Source of the DNA: Synanceia verrucosa
Lineage: Eukaryota; Chordata; Actinopteri; Perciformes; Synanceiidae
Reading direction: 5' to 3'
NCBI GenBank assembly: GCA_029721515.1
Contig: CM056567.1
Location: 3,454,007-3,518,006, forward strand
DNA length: 64,000 nt
The first letter of the stretch is position 1. Each line of letters opens with the position of its first letter. Position numbers and translations under genes: made by a program. Below are positions 1 to 8,722 of this stretch, piece by piece. The notes beneath the pieces are model-generated. The model saw nothing but the letters and a program-made list of their open reading frames with translations, was not told where the DNA came from and searched no databases.

Positions 1-827
1 ACATGTAAGGCCGTACTTGCTTTATATGTCATGCCAGAAAGAAAATTATGATGGGAAATAATATTTGAACAGCATCTTTTTCTCTCATATGTCTGTATTT
101 AAGTGTATAAAAGCAGTCACACCGGGGCAGCATTTAACCAGTAATATCAGAGCTGCTTTTACAGCCATGGCTGGGTCACATCACCAATACAAGCAGCCCA
201 GTTTGTTCACTTTATTTAAGCATCACTGTTGTGATCCAGTCTCAGGATAATGACCATTCACTTGCACAAACACTGTTTACTGGTGGACTCGGCCTCGTCT
301 CACAGGCCGCTCAGTCTGGACATGTCCTCCTGGATCACAGCAGGCCGCTGTAATGAAGATGTGAGCTGTAAAAGGACACTACCATGTAACTCAACCCTCC
401 CAGCTTTACTGCTGAGTCGAATATATATGTAGGCTGCAAGGGGAACTTTCCCTGACCCTGATGAGAGGATGGACAGGACGTTTGATTTGTTTTCCATCAT
501 AAAGCTGTTTACATGTAGAGAGTCATTGATGAACCTGGTGTTTTTGTGGCTTTTGTTGTGACGTGAATATCATGTCAACATTTTCCCTCTAGTTTTTACT
601 GGTAAGCATCCTGCTAGAGCTTCCTTTCAAGTTGCTGCACTCCCCATAGTAAGTACAAACCAATAGAGCTTATATGCATCAATACAAACAGGGTGGTGGA
701 GATTCTCGGTAGCTTTAAATACATGGTCATTTATCATGACATCAGCAATTTGCAACTGTTCCAACTGGAAGTAATTAACAGGAACACAATGAACTAGATA
801 AGTAAGGTGTGGTAAAGAGGTAAAAAA

Positions 828-869
<42 letters not shown>

Positions 870-1198
870 ACAAATATAACTTGTGGCATCCTCTGTCTTC
901 AGCTCATAACCAGATACCTGCAAAACTCTTAACCCATCAGCTGTGTTGTGTCTTTATATAACTATATTTTTTATGAAAAATATAGTTACATACAAAGTTA
1001 AATAGGCTTTCTGCACACAGGACAATATTGGTCCCTACACATGACATTAATATTCTTGTTACTGTTTCCTCATTGTCTCCTTCTTCTGGTTTTCAGGGTG
1101 CGCTGGTGGAAATCGAGGCAATTGCTGTTCTTGGTCCTCGCTACAGACGCATTTCAAAACACTCTAATTGGAAACGCGCTCATCGTAAGCAAGGTTGA
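1..1198 (+). CDS. rida: RIDA-like deaminase, copy A (3' part only, cut by window edge)
   Basis: This is the 3' end of a gene of the YjgF/YER057c/UK114 (RidA) family, whose members hydrolyse reactive enamine/imine intermediates released by PLP enzymes. Exon pieces seen: 1-4 (last bases of an exon before a gtaagg donor), 593-648 and 1097-1198 (stop TGA 1196-1198). The 593-648 exon reads FTGKHPARASFQVAALPI, matching the family PAR...QVAALP segment and keeping the catalytic Arg. The last exon reads GALVEIEAIAVLGP, with the conserved EIEA glutamates, then a tail RYRRISKHSNWKRAHRKQG that is strongly basic and absent from ordinary RIDA. Upstream exons lie outside the window, so a signal peptide cannot be judged. 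Introns and 3' flank match copy C closely, so the two are tandem duplicates. It looks intact in what is visible. Confidence 0.85.
834..872. repeat. (CA)n microsatellite
   Basis: Near-perfect AC dinucleotide run with one interruption near its right end, inside the last visible intron of RIDA copy A. The corresponding intron of copy C lacks this run. Confidence 0.95.
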
Positions 1199-1485
1199 TC
1201 AGGTCGAGAGTGAAATCAAATTCTGATTGGAACCATTTCGGGTTTTGGGATCTCATCTACTTTATTCCATATATTCAGATTTTAGCATTAATTAGTTCCT
1301 CCTCTGGACACTGCAGCCCACTTTACCACTTTAGATGATATGGATGAAATTAACTTCCTGTTGCTACTGGTTGTGGTTTGGTATCTCATCGTCTTTTTCC
1401 ATATTTTCAGATTTAGGGTTAAGGTTGGCATAATTATTTCTTCCTAACTTCTGGTTTGTATTGTTCCTGTTTTAAAAGAGCAACA

Positions 1486-1491
1486 AATAAA
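1486..1491 (+). terminator. Candidate polyadenylation signal of RIDA copy A
   Basis: AATAAA hexamer about 290 bases after the stop codon of copy A. The corresponding site after copy C (10909-10914) also keeps AATAAA. Confidence 0.5.
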
Positions 1492-1984
1492 GGCAAAAAA
1501 TAAACCTAGTAGAACCTCTGATACACATATATTACATATATTACAATACACACATATTAATCCTGTGTTAAGATACCAAAGACAGTACATGTAATCCTTT
1601 AAGGTAACTTTTTTAAATTTTTTGACAGCTTTTTACAGATTTTCCCAAAGAGAAATCATGATACATCAGAAACAAAAATGTCTCACATACTCTTATCTCA
1701 TTGTCATATAACTTTCAAAGACAGTTTGTGATTTATCCTGAAATGACATGCTTTGAAATAAAGGTCTATATACAGTTTGAGAGCATGATGAGGGGAAGAA
1801 GGCACAGTGATGACTGAGGAACCCCGACTTTAAGTGGTTTTATCACAAGGTCTGCATCTTGGCAACAAGGTGAACACACATCTTCATACTTTCACTCACA
1901 CATACAAACAGGTAAAACACTTTGATGGAGTGATGTAGATGTTTCCATATAGATTATTATGGATTATGATACAGCAACATTCAC

Positions 1985-2038
1985 CTGGTGCCTCCTCGGT
2001 TTTGGGCTCTGAATCGGCCTTTGTGGCTTCTGATTTTT
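1985..2038 (-). pseudogene. Orphan copy of erich5 exon 3
   Basis: On the minus strand this 54-base stretch keeps a splice acceptor, the EKSEATKADSEPKTEEAP reading frame and a gtgaat donor, and differs from the functional exon at 11626-11679 by a few substitutions. The following exon with the stop codon is deleted here and no other erich5 exon lies nearby. It is a passenger of the RIDA tandem duplication rather than a gene. Confidence 0.85.
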
Positions 2039-2269
2039 CTGTTTGGAAAAACAGAAAAAAAATTACGTGAGCAGGTAAAGGGCATTAAAAGACATAGTTT
2101 CTGCATAGACAAGACAAATCTTTAAAATATTTTGCTGTAAGCAATTTGTACCACTATCTAAAAAAAAATGGACAAGTAAAACTTGTGTGGCTTTGGATAA
2201 ACTGGCCGTTTAAAGCCAGTGCTGCAGATTTCAACTGCACTGAAATTCAGACCACCAACATCAAAAATG

Positions 2270-2500
2270 TTAACTCTTTGAGTGCCAAATATATATAACA
2301 AAACGCTTAAGTGCCATAAACGCTTAAGTGCGAAAAACATCTGTTTTTCAGCAGCAGGCACACGAGGGCGCTCTGACACAGCCTGTGACATATATCGAGA
2401 GTTCCGACAACTGGAATCATGGGCGCCATCTTTAAGACATAAGTCAGATCACCGTAAAGCATTTGGCAATGTTTGCTAATGGAACAAAGATGGGATTTTG
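2270..2500 (+). repeat. Dispersed repeat, ends in a TTAA-type motif
   Basis: Begins gttaactctttgagtgcc and contains cttaagtgcca and a cagcagcaggcacacgagggcgctc segment also present, diverged, at about 63474-63560. The TTAA followed by a ctttgagtgcc end resembles piggyBac-type termini, but no transposase is seen, so the class is a guess. Confidence 0.5.
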
Positions 2501-2598
2501 CAACAAATGGCTCATTATCATCTTAAACTCTTAAACTCTTTGTGAATAATAAAATGTTTCTTGCCCTTTGATAAAGTATAAACACTTTTACAAATACA

Positions 2599-2989
2599 TC
2601 CATCTATCCATTATCTACCGCTTATCCTCATAGGGTCGCGGGGGGGCTGGAGCCTATCCCTGCCTTCCGTCTTAGGGTGGAAAGGCAGGGTACACCCTGG
2701 ACAAGGGTGTCCCACCTCACCCACCTCACCCACCTCATCGCAGGGCACATAGAGACAGACAACCATTCACACTCACATTCACACCTACAGTCAATTTAAA
2801 TTAGCCAATTAACCTAATCCCCATGCATGTTTTTGGATGGTGGGAGGAACCCGGAGTACCCGGAGAGAACCCACGCAGACACGGGGAGAACATGCAAACT
2901 CCACACAGAAAGGCACCGGGCCCGGGATTCAAACCCGGTACCTTCTTGTTGTGAGGCGACAGTGCTAACCACTACACCACCGTGCCGCC
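2599..2989 (-). mobile_element. tRNA-derived SINE, copy 1
   Basis: Read on the minus strand, the right end starts with a tRNA-like head: A-box TAGTGGTTAGCAC (plus 2962-2974) and B-box-like GGTTTGAATCC (plus 2925-2935). A body and a left tail ending in CCATCTATCCATTATC follow. A 12-base target-site duplication, tttacaaataca, flanks it at 2587-2598 and 2990-3001. The same element occurs at 8172-8517 and, truncated, at 51952-52027. Confidence 0.8.
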
Positions 2990-2999
2990 TTTACAAATA

Positions 3000-4166
3000 C
3001 ACTATATTCCAAAAAGTATTCACTCACCCATCCAAATAATCAGAATCAGGTGTTCCAATCACTTCCATGGACACAGGTGTATAAAATCAAGCACCTAGGC
3101 ATGCAGACTGCTTTTACAAACATTTGTGAAAGAATGGGTCGCTCTCAGGAGCTCAGTGAATTCCAGCGTGGAACTGTGATAGGATGCCACCTGTGCAACA
3201 AATCCAGTCGTGAAATTTCTTCACTCCTAAATATTCCACAGTCAACTGTCAGCTGTATTATAAGAACGTGGAAGTGTTTGGAACGACAGCAACTCAGCCA
3301 TGAAGTGGTAGACCACGTAAACTGATGGAGCAGGGTCAGTGGATGCTGAGGTGCATAGTGTGAAGAGGTCACCAACTTTCTGCAGAGTCAATCACTGCAG
3401 ACCTCCAAACTTCATGTGGCCTTCAGATTAGCTCAAGAACAGTGCACAGAGAGCTTCATGGAATGGGTTTCCATGGCCGAGCAGCTGCATCCAAGCCATA
3501 CATCACCAAGTGCAATGCAAAGTGTCGGATGCAGTGGTGTAAAGCACGCCACCACTGGACTCTAGAGCAGTGGAGACATGTTCTCTGGAGTGACGAATCA
3601 CACTTCTCCATCTAGCAATCTGATGGATGAGTCTGGGTTTGGTGGTTGCCAGGAGAACGATACTTGTTGGACTGCATTGTGCCAAGTGTAAAGTTTGGTG
3701 GAGGGGGGATTATGGTGTGGGGTTGTTTTTCAGGAGCTGGGCTTGGCCCCTTAGTTCCAGTGAAAGGAACTCTGAATGCTTCAGCATACCAAGACATTTT
3801 GGACAATTCCATGCTGCCAACAAAGCAAGGTCCATAAAAACATGGATGACAGAGTCTGGCCTGCACAGAGTCCTGACCTCAACCTGATAGAACACATTTG
3901 GGATGAATTAGAGCAGAGACTGAGAGCCAGGCCTTCTCATCCAACATCAGTGTGTGACCTCACAAATACACTTCTGGAAGAATGGTCAAAAATTCCCATA
4001 AACACACTCCTAAACCTTGTGGACAGCCTTCCCAGAAGAGTTGAAGCTGTTATAGCTGCAAAGGGTGGACTGACGTCATATTGAACTCTATGGATTAGGA
4101 ATGGGATGTCACTGAAGTTCATATGTGAGTCAAGACAGGTGAGCAAATACTTTTGGCAATATAGTG
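3000..4166 (+). mobile_element. Tc1/mariner-type DNA transposon, inactivated
   Basis: Inverted ends of about 27 bases (cactatattccaaaaagtat at left; the right end read in reverse is cactatattgccaaaagtat), each next to a TA dinucleotide, as Tc1/mariner elements require. The interior encodes broken transposase pieces. An N-terminal helix-turn-helix region (MGRSQELSEFQRG... at about 3134) is followed by the catalytic WSDESHF, GGGGIMVWGCFS and SPDLNLIEHIWDELE blocks in different frames, with a stop codon just after the WSDESHF block. It is a dead copy of a common fish element. Confidence 0.9.
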
Positions 4167-4247
4167 TAAATAAACCTGACAGTTTTTATGTGCCATTTGT
4201 GTCATATACGCGCTACTGCGTAAAAGGCAGCTGTCCTGTTACAGGAG

Positions 4248-4351
4248 AATATCTCGACAACCCATTGGTCAATTTTAATGATTGACACCTCAATCAATCA
4301 ATATCTCGACAACCCATTGGTCAATTTTAATGATTGACACCTCAATCGATC
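4248..4351. repeat. Two tandem copies of a 52-bp unit
   Basis: The unit starting aatatctcgacaacccattg is repeated at 4248-4299 and 4300-4351 with almost no change, so the duplication is recent. It lies in non-coding DNA. Confidence 0.9.
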
Positions 4352-6399
4352 AATCAGAGTCTGGGGAATACAACCTTGCGTCTAAATTTCTCTTTACAAA
4401 CACCAGTGAGGTTCCAGAGGGGAGTAAACTCAAAGATCGTTTCTTCTGCTGAATCGCCCCTCCATTCTGAAAGAGCCCTTCCTCTCTCTGTAAACAAACA
4501 CAACCTCCATGATTCATTTCAAACTGACACACAGACATGGGAGAAACTATCAGAATCTTTTTTTTTGAGCTAGAATATGACTTTTGATCACGAAACAGCA
4601 AAGCTAAAACAGTTTATGATTTTGCGACTGGTATTTCCTGGACCTTTTGCCTCCCAGCTCTCTGAGTTTTTGTCACACAACGGTGAGTGAGACCTCTGTG
4701 TTACGTCATACGACATCCTGTTTGTGTGGTTAGCTTATAGTGGCGATCATAGCAGAAGCAATAAAAGAGACGTGTGCTGTTTCTGTGCTAGCGTTAAAGC
4801 TAGTTAGCACCCTATACAATTGCTTAGGGTTTGATTTGTGTTTCATACAGGTGACAATGCTTGATAGAAGCTTTTAGCTGAGATTCTCCTCGTCATTTTG
4901 GTGTGCCACATGTTCAGATTGGAGCTTGTTATCCTACGCTATCCTGTCCTAAACTAATTTAACCACACCCCAGCCCCCTGTACAGTGGGCTGACGGGCTT
5001 TTTTTGTGTTTCTAATTGTTCAGTACACTTTTAATTGACCAGCAGAACATATGTCAACTTAATATAATTGATACATCCAAATTAATTGGATGGGTTATTA
5101 CCATTTTTGTTATTGTGACAAATGGGTCACAAAAGGTTTTTCATTCTGATTTTAAGGCTAAAAGCCTGACGTGGCACATATGTTACAGCAATATTTCCCT
5201 AACTTGTTTGATATTACTTTTTTCAATGAATATGGTCAGACCAGGTTGAAAGTAATATAGGACGTGTTATCAAAGCATTGAACCCGTTAAATGTGTTTGA
5301 AATTAGCTGCTTCCTTGAAATTTGCATACAGGCCAGACCAGCATTTTGGAGAGGTGACTTCCTGTCACAGTCACATGACTGTCACATGGTCATCACACCA
5401 GGATGTTTAGTATATGACGCTTAGGGACTTAATGAATTCAGGTCAGACAGAAAGCTTTGTAAGAAAGAGTTTGGGACATTCAAAGTGCTTGTTTCACTGG
5501 TGTCACCGTGGGTCCTAATGGGTTAAATATCCAGTTAACCCTTCCCTTAGCCTACTTACCTGTGATAATCAGACTGTGTCTATTGTTAAATGTCTGACTG
5601 ATGACTGTGCCCAAGGGAAAAATGACCAGACACATGTAGTATGATTTTTGTTTATTAATTCAAGAGTTGTTTTCTCTTTCATAAAAAACGATTCAGACAT
5701 TAGCAATATAAAAATAACTTAATAGAATAATATGCAAAAGTGCAAGTGAAAGCAATAATCTGAATCTTGAATATTATGGTAAAAATATACATGTTGTATT
5801 AGGCAATCTATTAATATCTTCGGTTACTTCTTACACTACAACATATAATACATCCTGAATGTTTGCATTCAAATCCTGGGAGAATAAGACTCTTTCCAAG
5901 AGGAAAAATCATATTTAAAAATACAGCAGTGAAATCAGGGGAGAGCCATTAAAACAGATCGTGAATATTACAGTAAAAGTATACATTTTGTATTGGACAA
6001 TCTTTTACAGTTTTTTTCATTAACTTATTAAAGCACCTATACGTAAAATACTTTTAACACAGCAAAAAGTCTACGTACATCACACAATTTACTAAACAGT
6101 TTTCTTATCAAAATAACATGTTATTAACAAAACACTGACAATCCAGCTCAAAATCAAATGATTATACCATACAATTGCATGTGGTTTCTTAGCACAGTGA
6201 ACATTTAGTTTCTTTCAAAATACTAACAAATCAAAGCATTTCTGAACCTACATTCATTTTCATGTATTTCTGCTCCTTCAATTTCCTCCTAATTGGGTCC
6301 CGAGGTAGCCTGCTCGTAGCCCTCCGTAATCTTCCGCTCTATTATCATTTCCCTACATATTACGTCTGGGTTTGATCCCCTTGGACTCAATTTCTTCAG
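4352..6399. other. Non-coding stretch, no gene seen
   Basis: No coding exon is recognised. An AT-rich motif (gaatattatggtaaaaatatacatgttgtatt) at about 5767 recurs, diverged, at about 5961, suggesting an internal duplication with a period near 194 bases. A TTAA-containing motif (aatgggttaaat) lies at about 5518. Much of the interval is probably decayed transposon. Confidence 0.5.
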
Positions 6400-6924
6400 A
6401 TGATTTCCATCCTGGCCAATCAGCGAATGGTTGGGGGACGGGGAAGGTGGGTGTTAACGATGACTTCGAATACGCAGCATTTGCGTTGCAGTCTAGCTGG
6501 TTGTAATTTGGCAATGGCTGCGGAGACGGAAGTGAAGGAAGCCATTCAATCCATTTTGGCTAGGTTCCCAAGTATTCAGCAACTAACGTTGGAGCAAGAG
6601 CAATGTTTAACCAGTTTTATTGCTGGCAAAGATGTCGTGGCTTTAATCCCCACAGGGTTCAGGAAAAGTCTTATTTTTCAGTTAGCTCTGTTAGTTAGCG
6701 AGGAGTTGGCTAGCCTGAATGCTAGCGGCGCATTACATACATCACAACCTAACGTTAGCGATTGGGTAAAATCAGATCCAGTCGTTTCAAACTTCAACAG
6801 AGTTCACGCCTCCCGTCTGAAATCGGTTCTCGATGGAGGAATGCCAGACCCTCTGTACGATAGTACGAAGGTTTGGTCAGGCCAGGCTAGCTCAGAGGAA
6901 GTTAATAGTTGCAATTTCCATTGA
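6400..6924 (+). pseudogene. RecQ-like helicase fragment, probably mobile-element derived
   Basis: An open frame from 6400 (a likelier start is the Met at 6514, MAAETEVKEAIQ) encodes LTLEQEQCLTSFIAGKDVV followed by ALIPTGFRKSLIFQLALL. This is the motif 0/I region of RecQ-family superfamily-2 helicases. The Walker A glycine is replaced by Arg (TGFRKS instead of TGFGKS), and the frame ends after about 137 residues with no motif II-VI, so it cannot be an active helicase. Similar RecQ-like fragments are, to my recollection, dispersed in fish genomes. The downstream part (about residues 75-137) is unrecognised. No introns or neighbours suggest a host gene. Confidence 0.6.
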
Positions 6925-7514
6925 TGTGTATGCTCCAGTTTTGGGGTGTGGTGAACAAAGGAGTCTTCTGGTGTTGAGATCAGACAAAGGCCTAAGTCTC
7001 TGTCAAATAGATTAAAGAGGAGGAGTGTATGAAACAGGGCTTGGCCGCGAGAAGTTCGAAAAATGAATTTATGGCCAAATCCAAAATGCTCTGGTACGCT
7101 GAAGAAACTAGTCCCGCTCCACCCAATTCACCATGACAGGTTGTGCTGACGTTCATGTAAAATTATAATGGTTTTCCATTGTGTGGCATCACTAGGTGAT
7201 AATTATTATTATATTCAGTTCACATACAAATACCTGCAAACCTGTAATTAGGATTAGGGTTAGGCCCTAGCTTTGTTTACTGCTAATAAACAACCACAGC
7301 ACTCTAAACTGTGCCGACCAGCAGCTCTGCTCGACACTTTGCTGAATCTCACACCAAATAAGAGCGTTTATGATAATTATAAATGGTAAAAGGGTCTCTG
7401 TGCGCAGGACAAAGTCTGAACAACATGTCAGCTTATAGCACCATTGATCGGTACACATTACAGACAAGCAGTGCATTAATAAACTTGTTAATATCTCCTT
7501 CTTTTTGCTTTCAG

Positions 7515-7577
7515 GGTGGACTGGTTGAAATCGAGGCCGTCGCTGTCCTCGGGCCTCTCTCTGACTCCAAGTTGTAG
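7515..7577 (+). CDS. rida: RIDA terminal exon, copy B (orphan exon ending in SKL)
   Basis: After a ctttcag acceptor the frame reads GGLVEIEAVAVLGPLSDSKL and stops (TAG 7575-7577). This is the usual RIDA C-terminus with the EIEA glutamates and no added tail, and SKL at the end is the canonical type 1 peroxisomal targeting signal. The 3' flank (about 7645-7700) resembles that of copies A and C. No other RIDA exon was found between 1199 and 7515. It is therefore either a remnant of a third copy or an alternative last exon for copy A: the 593-648 exon ends in phase 0 and this exon starts in phase 0. It could be functional or a relic. Confidence 0.75.
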   Translation, partial: GGLVEIEAVAVLGPLSDSKL

Positions 7578-8171
7578 TCCAACCATCAAGTGACCTTTAT
7601 GGTATTTTTCAGCTCTAATATCTTGTTTCCTGTCTTTTTGAATTAGTCCTTCCTGTCCTCTGTGGCTGGTTCACTGCTTTTCTGAACTACTTTGGGTGTC
7701 AGATTAAAACGACTAAATCCTGTAACAGCAGGGCAGCATAAACAAAATGTAATGATGACCTGGGAGTGCAGGTGTCCACCCAATTTAATATTCTCAGAAT
7801 GAAAGAATGAAGTCAGTCCTGTTGGTTCTGTTTGTAGTTTCATCTTCTGTTTTGTCTCAGAGAAAAAAAAGAAATTTAGCACAAGCTCTGATCTGGTGTT
7901 GTTTTTTTTTTTTCAATACATAGGATTCGGCACATTTTTACTGTACTTGTACTTGACTTGTACTGTCAAGAATTACGTAACAGCTGTATTCCTTGCTTCC
8001 CTCTTCGTCAACGTAATATTCTTGCTTTAATAATTACTGGTGCTGTGTCTGTCAATTGGACTGAACAATAATTATCACCATCTTTTTATGTGTGTATGAA
8101 TGAGCAGGCCATTTAATATTAAAAAAAAAGTACAATATGTGTAATGTGACAGCAGGTTTCTGTTGCATACA
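7578..8171. other. Copy B 3' flank and spacer
   Basis: About 7645-7700 resembles the 3' flank of RIDA copies A and C. The stretch just before the SINE (about 8110-8171) is nearly identical to about 10190-10247 in the last intron of copy C. No gene seen. Confidence 0.6.
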
Positions 8172-8517
8172 TCCATCCATTATCTACCGCTTATCCTCAT
8201 AGGGTCGGGGGGGGGGACTGGAGCCTATCCCAGCTGTCTTAGGGCGGAAGGCAGGGTACACCCTGGACAAGTCGCCACCTCATCGCAGGGCACATAGAGA
8301 CAGACAACCATTCACACTCACATTCACACCTACGGTTAATTTTAAATTAGCCAATTAACCTAATCCCCATGCATGTTTTTGGATGGTGGGAGGAAGCCGG
8401 AGTACCAGAGAGAACCCACGCAGACACGGGAGAACATGCAAACTCCACACAGATTCGAACCCGGTACCTTCTTGCTGTGAGGCAACAGTGCTAACCACTA
8501 CACCACCGTGCCGCCCC
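8172..8517 (-). mobile_element. tRNA-derived SINE, copy 2
   Basis: Same family and orientation as the element at 2599-2989, with a better B-box (gattcgaaccc on the plus strand near 8452). It is flanked by the target-site duplication ctgttgcataca at 8160-8171 and 8518-8529. The paralogous site at about 10236-10250 carries the same flanks without the element. Confidence 0.9.
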
Positions 8518-8658
8518 CTGTTGCATACAGATGTACCGTAATCTGATGAATAAACCTGAGGTCAATGAGGTCAAAATGTTTCTATCAGTGAGACTAGATT
8601 TTCCGCATGTTTAGCCAAGTTATTTCTTAAATGTAGCTCCTCCTTCTCAGCAGCACAG

Positions 8659-8667
8659 TATATATAT
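8659..8667 (+). promoter_or_regulatory. TATA box of RIDA copy C
   Basis: The run tatatatat lies about 60 bases upstream of the first ATG (8723), placing a start site near 8685-8695 and giving a short leader of roughly 30-40 bases. RIDA is usually a housekeeping gene, so a strong TATA box suggests tissue-specific or induced expression. This is inference from sequence only. Confidence 0.6.
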
Positions 8668-8722
8668 CTTCATTCACAGCCTCTCTACTGTGCAGAAAGA
8701 TTGGAAAAGCCATCAGGCAAAC

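Larger units (their letters stand above)
1..2210 (+). repeat. Tandem duplicate block (left copy), paralogous to about 9567-11865
   Basis: From base 1 to about 2210 the sequence aligns colinearly with about 9567-11865, covering RIDA introns, terminal exons, 3' flank and the 3' end of erich5. Differences are small indels plus three larger ones. The right copy carries about 270 bp extra in the last RIDA intron (around 10010-10275) and about 130 bp extra near 11110-11280. The left copy lacks about 85 bp containing erich5 exon 4. Confidence 0.85.

Noticed and set aside
1041..1096. Plus frame MTLIFLLLFPHCLLLL as a signal peptide upstream of the copy A last exon
   Set aside because: This is the pyrimidine-rich intron 3' end before the acceptor; the same hydrophobic frame arises in copy C for the same reason.
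4334..4601. 79- and 83-codon overlapping frames
   Set aside because: No family resemblance, no splice support, and located in repeat-rich DNA.
8690..8722. Upstream in-frame start for RIDA copy C giving a longer N-terminus
   Set aside because: The codon at 8690 is GTG and lies at the predicted transcription start; the ATG at 8723 has a good context and gives a proper signal peptide.
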